Assembly: GCA_046329435.1 (NCBI GenBank)
Contig: JAXLUR010000001.1
Span: 496,001-560,000, forward strand
From: M3007 sp046329435
GTDB lineage: Bacteria > Bacteroidota > Bacteroidia > Chitinophagales > Saprospiraceae
Direction: 5' to 3'
DNA length: 64,000 nucleotides
Shown: piece after piece, positions 50,024 through 58,028 of the stretch
Numbering within the stretch: the first letter of the stretch is position 1
Layout: each line of letters opens with the position of its first letter
Notes under the pieces: generated by a model
Databases searched by the model: none
Seen by the model: only the letters and a program-made list of their open reading frames with translations
Told to the model about the DNA's origin: nothing
Position numbers and translations under genes: made by a program

Positions 50024-51235
50024 CTATTTCTCCCAGGCCCGGTATTTGGCCGTTCGGTCGTAAATATGGTAGAGGATGGCTTTATCCAGTTCTGTAAAAG
50101 CGACTCCGCGGCGAGCCATCACGCGCTCGGCGGTTTCGCAGGCATCGGAAAATTTGTAGGTCCGGTAACCGCCCTCGGTACCGCCCCAGGCAAAATCAGG
50201 GATAAAATTGCGCGGATAGCCCGACCCGAATACATTGGCAAAAGCGCCCACTACCGTGCCGGTGTTGAACATGATATTGATCCCGCATTTGGCATGGTCG
50301 CCCATGTACAGCCCGCAAAATTGCTGCCCGGTGGGCACAAAGCGCTCGCGCTCATAGTCCCAAAGTTTGATTTCGCCATAGTTATTCTTGAGGTTGGAGG
50401 TGTTGGTGCCGGCGCCGATGTTGCACCATTCGCCCAGGACCGAATCGCCGAGGTAACCGTCGTGCGATTTGTTGGAATTGGCCAGCAAGATGGAGCGTTC
50501 GATTTCACCCCCTGCCCGGCAACCAGGGCCGATCGTGACAGGGCCGTAAATATGTGCGCCCATTTTTACGATTGCCTTGGCGCCAACAGCCACAGGCCCG
50601 CGAAGTATGCTGCCTTCCATGATCTGCGCGCCCTCCCCTATGTAAATCGGGCCGTTTTGGGTATTCAGAATACAGCATTCCAACGAAGCGCCTTTTTCAA
50701 TAAAAACGCGGTCGGCAGGCCCGACGACACGGTTGGACTCCCGCAAGGGTTCCGACTGGCGCCCTTTGGTGACCAGGTCGAAATCGGAGGCAATGGCATC
50801 GGCATTCAGCAGCGTCAGTTGCCAAAGATGCTCCAGCGCGATCAGTTGAACGCTCGCGCCGAGTTCGATGCCCTGCAACTCGCGCACTTCCTCGTCTTCG
50901 ATGAGGTGCTCGAATTGCCCTTCGTCGAGGCGGGCAGCGACCAGTTCGCCATTGTTGAGCAGCGCCTCGTTGCGGCCGAGCTCCTCGATACGGCGGCAGA
51001 GGGCGGGTGTAGGCAGGTATCCGCTGCTGATAATCAGGTTTTCGTCCTCGATCCTGATGGGGTATTTTTCCTGTAAATACTCCTGAGTTATGTAAGATGC
51101 GGAGGCGCGGAGCTGGCGCTCCCATTTTTCCCGAAGGGTAAGAATGCCCAGACGCAGCTCACCCATCGGCCGGGTGGCCGTGAGGGGCATCAGGTGGTTT
51201 CTGGCATCGGTATCAAAAAGAATGATATTCAACAC
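50024..51235 (-). CDS. GlmU-like putative sugar nucleotidyltransferase
   Basis: The 403-residue protein matches the Bacteroidota GlmU-like family. It has a Rossmann-type N-terminal part (MLNIILFDTDARNHLMPLTATRPMGELRLG, core LMPLTATRPMGELRLG). That part lacks the usual GxGTRM nucleotide loop, so the transferase activity may be altered. A left-handed beta-helix follows (about 190-310) with hexapeptide repeats (VFIEKGASLECCILN, IYIGEGAQIMEGSILRG, VKMGAHIYGPVTIGPGC). Acetyltransferase-type activity on sugars is possible. The start is GTG. It is followed 14 bases later by purM. Confidence 0.82.
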   Translation of the reverse strand: MLNIILFDTDARNHLMPLTATRPMGELRLGILTLREKWERQLRASASYITQEYLQEKYPIRIEDENLIISSGYLPTPALCRRIEELGRNEALLNNGELVAARLDEGQFEHLIEDEEVRELQGIELGASVQLIALEHLWQLTLLNADAIASDFDLVTKGRQSEPLRESNRVVGPADRVFIEKGASLECCILNTQNGPIYIGEGAQIMEGSILRGPVAVGAKAIVKMGAHIYGPVTIGPGCRAGGEIERSILLANSNKSHDGYLGDSVLGEWCNIGAGTNTSNLKNNYGEIKLWDYERERFVPTGQQFCGLYMGDHAKCGINIMFNTGTVVGAFANVFGSGYPRNFIPDFAWGGTEGGYRTYKFSDACETAERVMARRGVAFTELDKAILYHIYDRTAKYRAWEK

Positions 51236-51304
51236 GAGGTTTCGAGTTCAAGTGTATGAGGACCTGTTTCCAGGGTCAAAATTCTCTAAAAACCAGCTTT
51301 TTGC

Positions 51305-51349
51305 AATAAAAAAAGTCCCAAAGTGCAAAATGCGCTGTAGGGACTTTTT
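51305..51349 (-). terminator. Terminator after the L31 gene
   Basis: On the reverse strand AAAAAGTCCC (51340-51349 complement) pairs with GGGACTTTTT (51310-51319 complement) around a 20-base loop. It continues into a T run toward 51307. It lies 50 bases past the rpmE2 stop. Confidence 0.75.
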
Positions 51350-51399
51350 GTAGCCGCTTTGGAGCCATGCAGACACAGCGGCAGCCTGGGCAAGCGGAA

Positions 51400-51660
51400 T
51401 TACTTCGCGAACTTGGTGTTGGCGAATTTTTTGTTGAATTTGTCGATACGGCCGGCCGTGTCAACGAATTTCATTTTGCCGGTGAAGAACGGGTGGCTGT
51501 AAGCCGAGATTTCCATTTTGATCAGCGGATAGTCTTTACCGTCTTCCCAGGTTGTCGTTTCTTTCGAAGGAGCGCAGGATTTGCCCAGAAATGCTTCATC
51601 CGTAGAAATGTCTTTGAACACCACAAGACGATAGTTGGCCGGATGGATGTCTTTTTTCAT
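51400..51660 (-). CDS. rpmE2: 50S ribosomal protein L31 type B
   Basis: The 86-residue protein of the zinc-independent L31 type starts MKKDIHPANYRLVVFKD and has the type B signatures TDEAFLGKSCAP, YPLIKMEISAYSHPFFTG and KFVDTAGRIDKF. The CxxC zinc site of type A is absent, leaving one Cys. The open frame continues to 51747, but the family start is the ATG at 51660. A near-ideal promoter lies within that upstream part, which confirms the choice. In many bacteria type B L31 replaces type A under zinc shortage; no zinc-repressor site was recognised here. Confidence 0.95.
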   Translation of the reverse strand: MKKDIHPANYRLVVFKDISTDEAFLGKSCAPSKETTTWEDGKDYPLIKMEISAYSHPFFTGKMKFVDTAGRIDKFNKKFANTKFAK

Positions 51661-51712
51661 ATCAGTGGTACTAAAAATTTTTACAAAAGGATAAATCACA
51701 AAATTCGGGTTG

Positions 51713-51743
51713 CAAAGGTAGCGCAAAAAGGCTGCTCTGCAAA
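51713..51743 (-). promoter_or_regulatory. Promoter of rpmE2 with full Bacteroidota consensus
   Basis: Reading the reverse strand, TTTG (51740-51743 complement), exactly 19 bases and TACCTTTG (51713-51720 complement) reproduce the -33/-7 consensus of the Bacteroidota primary sigma factor. The expected start of transcription is near 51707, giving a leader of roughly 47 bases before the ATG at 51660. Confidence 0.75.
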
Positions 51744-51769
51744 ACATTTATTCAAAATATCCACAAAAA

Positions 51770-52420
51770 CTATTTTTTCGGAGCATGGCCACCCTTACGC
51801 TGCAACAATGCGTGGTGAATGGCCAGCACTTGCGGGATGAGCGCCTTTTTTCCGTCGTTGTCGATGAGATAATCGGCATATCCGCACTTTTCCGATTCGG
51901 GCATTTGCTGCCTGATTCTTGCCTGCACAGCTTCCCCGGTCACCTTATCACGCGACATAACACGCTGAATACGAATATTTTCCGGAGCCGTTACAACTAT
52001 CAGGGCATCGAGAAAACGATAGGCCCCGCTCTCGATCAACAGTGCTGCCTCCCGCAAGGTGTAGGGCGCTCCCTGCTCGATTTGCCGCAGGTGCCAGTCG
52101 CGGCTGTGCCGTTCGACGGCCGGGTGAACCAGCGCATTGAGCGACGCCAGTTTTTCGGGATTTGCAAAAACGATCTGACCAACCCAGGGCCTATTGTATG
52201 TGCCGTCAGGGTTGTACGCCTCTGGGCCCAGCAAAGCAATGATCCCTTCACGCAGTGCGGAGTCGTGTTGAATAAGCCATTTTGCCCAGTCGTCGGCCGA
52301 ATACACTGGAATGCCGAGCGTTTTGAAAATAGCGCAAACTGTGCTTTTCCCGCTGCCAATGCCGCCGGTGATGCCGACCCGCAGGGCTGTTTTGTCGCCG
52401 GAGGTGCTGCTTTCTTCCAT
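51770..52420 (-). CDS. coaE: Dephospho-CoA kinase
   Basis: The 216-residue P-loop kinase catalyses the last step of coenzyme A synthesis, the 3'-phosphorylation of dephospho-CoA. The Walker A loop is GITGGIGSGKST (16-27). The DDWAKWL segment, LNALVHPAVERH and EAALLIESGAYRFLDALIVVTAP with conserved LLIESG are typical. The LID region contains RVMSRDK and RIRQQMP. It starts 2 bases after the lycopene cyclase stop, so the two genes are co-transcribed. The next gene downstream on this strand, rpmE2, has its own promoter. Confidence 0.95.
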   Translation of the reverse strand: MEESSTSGDKTALRVGITGGIGSGKSTVCAIFKTLGIPVYSADDWAKWLIQHDSALREGIIALLGPEAYNPDGTYNRPWVGQIVFANPEKLASLNALVHPAVERHSRDWHLRQIEQGAPYTLREAALLIESGAYRFLDALIVVTAPENIRIQRVMSRDKVTGEAVQARIRQQMPESEKCGYADYLIDNDGKKALIPQVLAIHHALLQRKGGHAPKK

Positions 52421-52422
52421 GT

Positions 52423-53646
52423 CTAAACCTGATAATAGCGCGGAATTTGCCGAAACGCCGCCACTAAAAATGGCAAAACAGGCGGCGCACTCACTACGCG
52501 AAGAATATCGGCAAAAGTAGCATCTTCATCCAGAAACCGGAGTACCGTGGGCGCCGGCAGCCGTTGAAACAGGCGCCTGAAAACGTCGTGACCCAGTTCG
52601 CCCCGGTCGGCGAGCACCCTTAAAAAGATGCTGTCGAGTATGCGAAAACGTTTTTGCGAACGCAGCAGGCTTTCATCGGGCCGGCCAGTCTGTTCCCAGT
52701 GGTCCAGAAAAGCCCGCAAACGGCGCTGCGTACGCAAAAAAGCATATCCGCTCGACGCTTTTACAAAACCTCCGGCAGTGCCGATGTGAAATACGCGCCC
52801 CTCGCGCCGGGGCCCGAACGACCAGTCGGTCATCGGAATGACCCCGAATTCTTCTTCCACCACTGTAAAATCATGCAGCTGCAGATACTGGCGAAGATAA
52901 ACGGCAAGGGCTTCGTCATAAGCATCGGGTGGAAGCAGTGCGGGCGAAAAAACCGTGAATTCTACCAGTGCTTCCGTGGCTGAGAACGGCAGTACATATA
53001 CGAAACGCGTTTCTCCCTGTTGCGATACCCGAAAATCCATAAAAGTCGGATGCTCCGGGTCAAACGCCGCTTGCTTTGTGCGCACCACCCAGCCTTTGAA
53101 ATGCTGAAGCAGGTAGATGGCGTTTAAGGCTTTGGCTGAGCCGGCCACGCTGAATGGCGAATGGAAGAGGGCGTTTTGGCTCGGCACCAGCTCTTTTTTT
53201 ACCAACGCGCTGTTGAAGACCATATCTCCCTGAAATCTGCCGGCCGAAGTATCGACTGTTCCATTTTGCGCGTCGATATGCAACACATCTGCCCGAACAA
53301 GGTCTATACCGGCATGACTGGCCAGGCGGGATTTGGCCCATTGATAAAAATCGCTGCCGCGAATCATGTGATAGCGGTAGGGGTAAAAATCAAGCAAAGA
53401 CGCAAAGCCCGGGCTGTAAAAATGGCACTTTTCCCATCGCCGGAACACCACAGGCGGCAGCGGCTCCGATTCGCTGGCCCAAAAACACCAGGTCCGGTCG
53501 TTACGCGTTTTGTCGTCGCGATCGATCAACAGCATCCTGCGATTGCGGAACGCAGGGCGCTCGGCCATCTCCGTCGCAAGGGTCAGGCCGGCCAAACCGG
53601 CGCCGGCAAAAATGTAGTCGTATGGCGTAACGTTTACAGGGGGCAT
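52423..53646 (-). CDS. crtY: Lycopene beta-cyclase family protein
   Basis: The 407-residue flavoprotein matches the CrtY-type lycopene cyclase family, which forms the beta-rings of carotenoids at the membrane. The dinucleotide-binding loop is YIFAGAGLAGLTLATEM (11-27). The conserved DRTWCFWASE, FYQWAKSRL, GWVVRT, PTFMDFRVSQ, RFVYVLPFS, FGVIPMTDWSF and the flavin-closing HIGTAGGFVKASSGYAF all occur in order. No other carotenoid gene is present in this window, so it is separated from crtB and crtI. It heads the pair with coaE and is divergent from the DUF6340 gene. Confidence 0.88.
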   Translation of the reverse strand: MPPVNVTPYDYIFAGAGLAGLTLATEMAERPAFRNRRMLLIDRDDKTRNDRTWCFWASESEPLPPVVFRRWEKCHFYSPGFASLLDFYPYRYHMIRGSDFYQWAKSRLASHAGIDLVRADVLHIDAQNGTVDTSAGRFQGDMVFNSALVKKELVPSQNALFHSPFSVAGSAKALNAIYLLQHFKGWVVRTKQAAFDPEHPTFMDFRVSQQGETRFVYVLPFSATEALVEFTVFSPALLPPDAYDEALAVYLRQYLQLHDFTVVEEEFGVIPMTDWSFGPRREGRVFHIGTAGGFVKASSGYAFLRTQRRLRAFLDHWEQTGRPDESLLRSQKRFRILDSIFLRVLADRGELGHDVFRRLFQRLPAPTVLRFLDEDATFADILRVVSAPPVLPFLVAAFRQIPRYYQV

Positions 53647-53777
53647 GTGTCGAATGCGTTGACGAGCTTGCTCCGCATAAATGGCCTTTTATATAGTTTG
53701 GTTCATGATTTAGGCAAAAATCCTCGAAATTTGCATTGTGCAAACATCTCCCTTAATATATTCAAAATCAAATTATT

Positions 53778-54860
53778 ATGCACCTAGCCCAATTTATCCG
53801 CCAGTCTTTCATCGTGCTGAACATGGTTTTGGTCAGTCTGCTGGCCCTTCCTTCCTGCATGCCTTCCGCCAGCACCACTGTGTTGCAACCGGCGCGGTTC
53901 AAATTGCCCGAACACATTGCCAAAGTAGCGGTGGTTGACCGCAGTAAACCTTCCGATGGCTGGCTCAACGTACTGGAAGGCGTTTTTACCGGCGAAAGTA
54001 TCGGTCAGGACCGCACCAGCCGCCAAAAAGCGGTGGAAGGCCTCAGCGATGTTTTGCAGCGTACGCCTCGTTTCAAAGTCATCAACACGGGCATTGAAAT
54101 GTCGGGCAGCCGTGCCGGCGTCAACCTTCCGGCCCCGCTCGAATGGTCGGAAGTGGAACGCATTTGCGCCGATTTTGGCGCCGATGCACTGGTAACAATC
54201 GAGTCATTCGATACCGACAACAACGTAAGCACCCGCCGCGAACAGGAAAAACGCAAGGACAAAAACGGCAAACAATACACGGTAAGCCGCTATTATTCCA
54301 GAATGCGGACCAATGTGCGCACCGGCTGGCGCATGTATGATCCAAAAACACATACCATTCTGGACGAGACGGTTACCGACGACGAAGCCTCTGACGATAG
54401 TAGCGGCGATACTGAAAGGCAGGCCGTTTCCAATTTGCCGGCGCCGGTCAAAGTGTCGCGTAAAATTGCCTACGTCTGCGGCCAGGAGTACGGCATGCGA
54501 ATCGCGCCGACCTACGTACAGGTAGAGCGCCAGTATTACGGCAAAGCCAAAGGGTACAAGGAACAAATGCGCCGCGCCAACCGCTTTGCCGAAAGCCATG
54601 ACTGGGACAAAGCCGTGGCCGAATGGCAGGCAATCGAAATGCATGCCAAGGGCCATCGCAATCCGAAAGCCGCCGGCCGGGCTGCTTACAACATCGCCGT
54701 GGCCGCCGAAATGCAAGGCAAGGTGGATGTCGCGATCGAATGGGCCAAACTGGCCTGGCAGGATTATGGCAACAAAAAAGCCCGCGATTACATACAGGTT
54801 TTACAACAGCGCCAAAGCGAGGACGAACGCGCCGCCGATCAGATGAACAAGAAAGTTTGA
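53778..54860 (+). CDS. DUF6340-like lipoprotein with C-terminal TPR region
   Basis: The 360-residue product has a lipoprotein signal with lipobox LPSC (Cys27). The middle part (about 35-250) matches the Bacteroidota DUF6340 pattern, seen in VLQPARFKLPEHIAKVAVVDRS (core PARFKLPEHIAKVAVVDRS), ADFGADALVTIESFDTD and RTGWRMYDPKTHTILDE. The last 100 residues form TPR-like helices (ANRFAESHDWDKAVAEWQAI, AYNIAVAAEMQGKVDVAIEWA with core NIAVAAEMQGKVD). Function is unknown; a scaffold in the outer envelope is inferred. It is the first of five closely spaced forward genes and is 42 bases upstream of the SPOR-like gene. Confidence 0.82.
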   Translation: MHLAQFIRQSFIVLNMVLVSLLALPSCMPSASTTVLQPARFKLPEHIAKVAVVDRSKPSDGWLNVLEGVFTGESIGQDRTSRQKAVEGLSDVLQRTPRFKVINTGIEMSGSRAGVNLPAPLEWSEVERICADFGADALVTIESFDTDNNVSTRREQEKRKDKNGKQYTVSRYYSRMRTNVRTGWRMYDPKTHTILDETVTDDEASDDSSGDTERQAVSNLPAPVKVSRKIAYVCGQEYGMRIAPTYVQVERQYYGKAKGYKEQMRRANRFAESHDWDKAVAEWQAIEMHAKGHRNPKAAGRAAYNIAVAAEMQGKVDVAIEWAKLAWQDYGNKKARDYIQVLQQRQSEDERAADQMNKKV

Positions 54861-54902
54861 GCAGTGCGGTAACTTGCGCTAATTTTCGCGCTGATCGCTC
54901 AC

Positions 54903-56552
54903 ATGGAACTCCAGCCTTTTCCTCCTCCAACCGGACCATTCCGCCCGCCGCCCGCATCCTTTATCAGCGAGGATGCGATCAAAAAGGCTTTTCTGCCCTT
55001 TTTGAAGCATTTTTATAAATACAGGTATGAATTTCAGCCGGACACCATTACGACCGAACTCGACAACGTGAGCACGGAAGGATGGGTGGCCGACGGAATG
55101 GTCCGTTTTAAAAAAGAGAACGGCGCACTATTTACCTGCACCTACGAAGCCACTTCGCTCGACAAGGCCGGTGAAGTCAAATTTACCCAGAACGTCCCCT
55201 ATTTCCTCTGGGATTGCGCGGCTTTCGGCGCCGTGGCAGCAGCGATTTTTTACGGAATCTCGTATGTTCTTAGGTTCAAATGGCTGGTCAATCTGCACTG
55301 GAACGGCAACGCAGGCCTCTTGCTCGGCATAGGCCTGATCGGTTTCCTTGGCTGGTTTTTCACCATGCGCAACTGGAAAAAATACCGCTACATCTACGCA
55401 ATCGAACAATTCAAACGCTATTTCGCCGACGAACAATGGGTCGCACTCGGAGAAGATGTGTTTCCGGTACCGCACGACCCCTATTTGCTCGAACTCAAGG
55501 ACCAGTGTATCTACAACGGCTTTGGTCTGGCGCTCGTCGGGCGCGACGGGCAGGTCAGATCGCTCGCAACGCCTTCTCGTTTAGGCATTTATGGCAAAGA
55601 CCGCAAGATGACCCAATGGGTTACGCGTACCGTTTTTTACCAGACCATGTCAAAAAATTTTCAGACGCTGGCTGGCAACCGACCCAAACCGCCTGCCGAA
55701 ATGCGCGTCTTGTGGAACAAGATCTGGCGCCCTGTGCAAAGGCTGGTTATCGACCCCGTCCGACAGCAGATCTGGCGGGTGGCCGGCTCTCCCGCTGAAA
55801 AAACTTCCGAAGCATTCAACCGCTTCATGCGCGCCAACCCCGTGCAAAAATGGATATTAGCCATCGCACTGGCCATCATCTGCACTCTGAGTTACCGGGT
55901 GCTGAGTTTTCGGGAAGAAGCGCGCTTCGGCGACATCAAAGACTATCGCAGCGACCGTCTGGTGGGCAATCCGGAAGACGAAGCTTACTCCCTGGGCGAG
56001 CACGACGAACCCGTCCCTTACGTCAGCATCGACCGCAGCGGCATTCCCAAACAAAACCCCGTTCCCGTGACATCTCCGCAGCGCACCACCAGCGCGCCCG
56101 ACGACGAGGAAGCGGTGCAAACCATCAACCTGACTGTGGAGGAGGAAGAAGAAAGCCCCAAACAACAGGCCCTGTCGTCTCAGGGGACGGTAAAACAGAA
56201 GACCGCAGCGCCCAAAAGCGCGGCTTCGGCGCCCAAAACCGCCGCACAAGCCGCCCCTGCCGCCAAAGACCCCTGTGCTGCCTTGCGGAAAGGCTGGTTT
56301 GTTCAGGATAATGTTTTTTCCTCCGAAAGTTTTGCCGGCGAGCGCCTGACTGCCTTGCGGAAAGCAGGTATTACCTGCGCAAGCGCACCGCGCAATTGTG
56401 TGGAAAAAGGCAAAAACGGCTATCTGGTTTACCTGGGCGCACCACAGTCCAGCGAGTCAACAGCGCGTCAAAAAGCCGATTCCTATGAAAAGATCCTGAA
56501 AAAGGCCGGACTTTTGCGGGGCCCGCTTATGGTGCGTCATATTGCTCAGTAA
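54903..56552 (+). CDS. Membrane protein with C-terminal SPOR-like domain
   Basis: The 549-residue protein has no clear named family. Residues 20-95 form a soluble alpha/beta segment (TEGWVADGMVRFKKENG, TCTYEATSLDKAGEVKF). Two membrane helices follow (about 100-123 and 137-154), then a soluble region, then a third helix (about 316-336, KWILAIALAIICTLSYRV). A Glu/Gln/Ala/Pro-rich linker (about 375-455) leads to a SPOR-like domain (about 455-549: KGWFVQDNVFSSESFAGERL, GYLVYLGAP, KADSYEKILKKAG). SPOR domains bind glycan denuded of peptides at division sites. It lies between the DUF6340 and TraB genes. Confidence 0.72.
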   Translation: MELQPFPPPTGPFRPPPASFISEDAIKKAFLPFLKHFYKYRYEFQPDTITTELDNVSTEGWVADGMVRFKKENGALFTCTYEATSLDKAGEVKFTQNVPYFLWDCAAFGAVAAAIFYGISYVLRFKWLVNLHWNGNAGLLLGIGLIGFLGWFFTMRNWKKYRYIYAIEQFKRYFADEQWVALGEDVFPVPHDPYLLELKDQCIYNGFGLALVGRDGQVRSLATPSRLGIYGKDRKMTQWVTRTVFYQTMSKNFQTLAGNRPKPPAEMRVLWNKIWRPVQRLVIDPVRQQIWRVAGSPAEKTSEAFNRFMRANPVQKWILAIALAIICTLSYRVLSFREEARFGDIKDYRSDRLVGNPEDEAYSLGEHDEPVPYVSIDRSGIPKQNPVPVTSPQRTTSAPDDEEAVQTINLTVEEEEESPKQQALSSQGTVKQKTAAPKSAASAPKTAAQAAPAAKDPCAALRKGWFVQDNVFSSESFAGERLTALRKAGITCASAPRNCVEKGKNGYLVYLGAPQSSESTARQKADSYEKILKKAGLLRGPLMVRHIAQ

Positions 56553-56576
56553 GAGCCTGTTTAAATTTCCCTGATC

Positions 56577-57362
56577 TTGAAAAAAACTTTGCTCTGGCAA
56601 CTCCGCCCCAGGTCGGGCGGCCCTGATTCCTGGTTGTTCGGCACCATGCACGTGCAGGAAGCGCGCGCATTCGGCCGGCTCGACGAGGTCATGCGCTACA
56701 TCGATCGTTGTGAAACCTTCGCTACCGAATTTGACTTTGCCGACCTCGACCAGCAGGCAATGGCCGAGGTGCTGCAGCTCCCGCCCGGCGCTACACTCGA
56801 CACACTGCTGGGCCGTGGCGCCTGGAAAAATCTCGATCGCTATGCCCGTAAAAAAATCGGTTTGCCCGTGGAGGCGTTGCGCAACCAGCACCCGATGAGT
56901 GTCAGCGCCATGCTCACTGCCGCGCTCATGGAAGAAAGCGCTCCTGCGTCGCTCGACGAAACCCTTTGGCAACACGCCCGCGCCATGGAAAAAACAACAA
57001 CGGGAGTAGAAACCTTTGAGGATCAAATTGCTATCCTGCGGAAAATCCCGTTCGAAGCCCATGTCAAAAACCTCGTCTGGCTGCTCAAAAACTTTGGTCG
57101 CCAAAAACGCCGCTTGCGCAAAATGCTCGACCACTATGAAGCCGGCGACCTCAAAGCCTTGTATCGATCCGCCAAAAAAGAATCAAAAGGCCTTCGACGG
57201 ACGCTGCTCTACGAACGCAACCAACTGATGGTCAAACGATTTGCTGATATTGCCGGCGAGCGCTCGCTTTTTTGCGCCGTCGGGGCCGGCCACCTGGCCG
57301 GTGAAAAAGGCATGCTTCGACTCCTGAAAAAAGCGGGCTTTCGCGTTCGCCCCGTGCTGTAA
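56577..57362 (+). CDS. TraB/GumN family protein
   Basis: The 261-residue protein has the TraB/GumN/Tiki-like fold. The first motif is SWLFGTMHVQEA (18-29, with the GTMH metal-associated His), and the second is FCAVGAGHLAGEKGM near residues 229-243 with its GAGH. Family members have been proposed to be metal-dependent hydrolases or proteases. There is no signal peptide in this form, so it is probably cytosolic or needs another route. The start is TTG at 56577; the first in-frame ATG is inside the domain, so TTG is required. It is 24 bases after the SPOR-like gene and 12 before the WbqC-like gene. Confidence 0.8.
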   Translation: MKKTLLWQLRPRSGGPDSWLFGTMHVQEARAFGRLDEVMRYIDRCETFATEFDFADLDQQAMAEVLQLPPGATLDTLLGRGAWKNLDRYARKKIGLPVEALRNQHPMSVSAMLTAALMEESAPASLDETLWQHARAMEKTTTGVETFEDQIAILRKIPFEAHVKNLVWLLKNFGRQKRRLRKMLDHYEAGDLKALYRSAKKESKGLRRTLLYERNQLMVKRFADIAGERSLFCAVGAGHLAGEKGMLRLLKKAGFRVRPVL

Positions 57363-57374
57363 ACCGTCCCGACA

Positions 57375-57980
57375 ATGCTGCCAATCATTGCACCCCTGCC
57401 TTGTTTCCCGCCGGTTTCCTGGCTGTCGCTTTGGGCCCGCGAAGGCGAATTGTGCATCGAGGCCCATGAAAATTACCAAAAAGGGAGCCTCAGGAACCGC
57501 TATTTTATTGCAGGGCCCAACGGCGTACAGCGCATGAGCGTGCCCCTGGTCAAAGGCAAAAACCAGCAACAGGCCATTCGTGAAGTCAGGATTGCCTTTG
57601 ACGAACCCTGGCAGCGGCAACACTGGCGCAGCATTCGCACCGCTTACGGAAATGCGCCCTATTGGGACTTTTTTTCCGACACGCTTGCTCCTTTTTTTGA
57701 AAAAAAGTACACTTTTCTGTTCGATTTCAACCTCGACGCCCTGCACTGGTGGCTGCGGCACAGTGGCCATACGGCGCGAATCGTCCTGAGCGAACGTTAC
57801 CTCGCCGCAGAAGCGGGTGACCGATACCGCCCTCTCCCGTCCAATGACGGGCAGTTTTTTGAAAATACCAAGGCAAGGCCCTATCCACAGGTTTTTCTGG
57901 AAAAAAGCGGCTTTCTCCCCAACCTGTCCTGCATCGACCTGCTCTTCTGTATGGGCAAACAAGCCGCAGAAATTCTCTAA
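57375..57980 (+). CDS. WbqC-like family protein
   Basis: The 201-residue protein matches the WbqC-like family. Its N-terminal FPPVSWLSLWAREGELCIEAHENYQKGSLRNRYFI is typical, with core EAHENYQKGSLRNRYFI. SVPLVKG, HWRSIRTAYGNAPYWDFF and the C-terminal RPYPQVFLEKSGFLPNLSCIDLLF with core GFLPNLSCIDLLF follow. The family is found near polysaccharide and lipid loci; its reaction is not established. It is 12 bases after the TraB-like gene and 48 before the dynamin-like gene. Confidence 0.85.
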   Translation: MLPIIAPLPCFPPVSWLSLWAREGELCIEAHENYQKGSLRNRYFIAGPNGVQRMSVPLVKGKNQQQAIREVRIAFDEPWQRQHWRSIRTAYGNAPYWDFFSDTLAPFFEKKYTFLFDFNLDALHWWLRHSGHTARIVLSERYLAAEAGDRYRPLPSNDGQFFENTKARPYPQVFLEKSGFLPNLSCIDLLFCMGKQAAEIL

Positions 57981-58028
57981 AAATCTATGGCCATCGCTTA
58001 GTTTTGGCGCAGCCAATACACCGACGAA

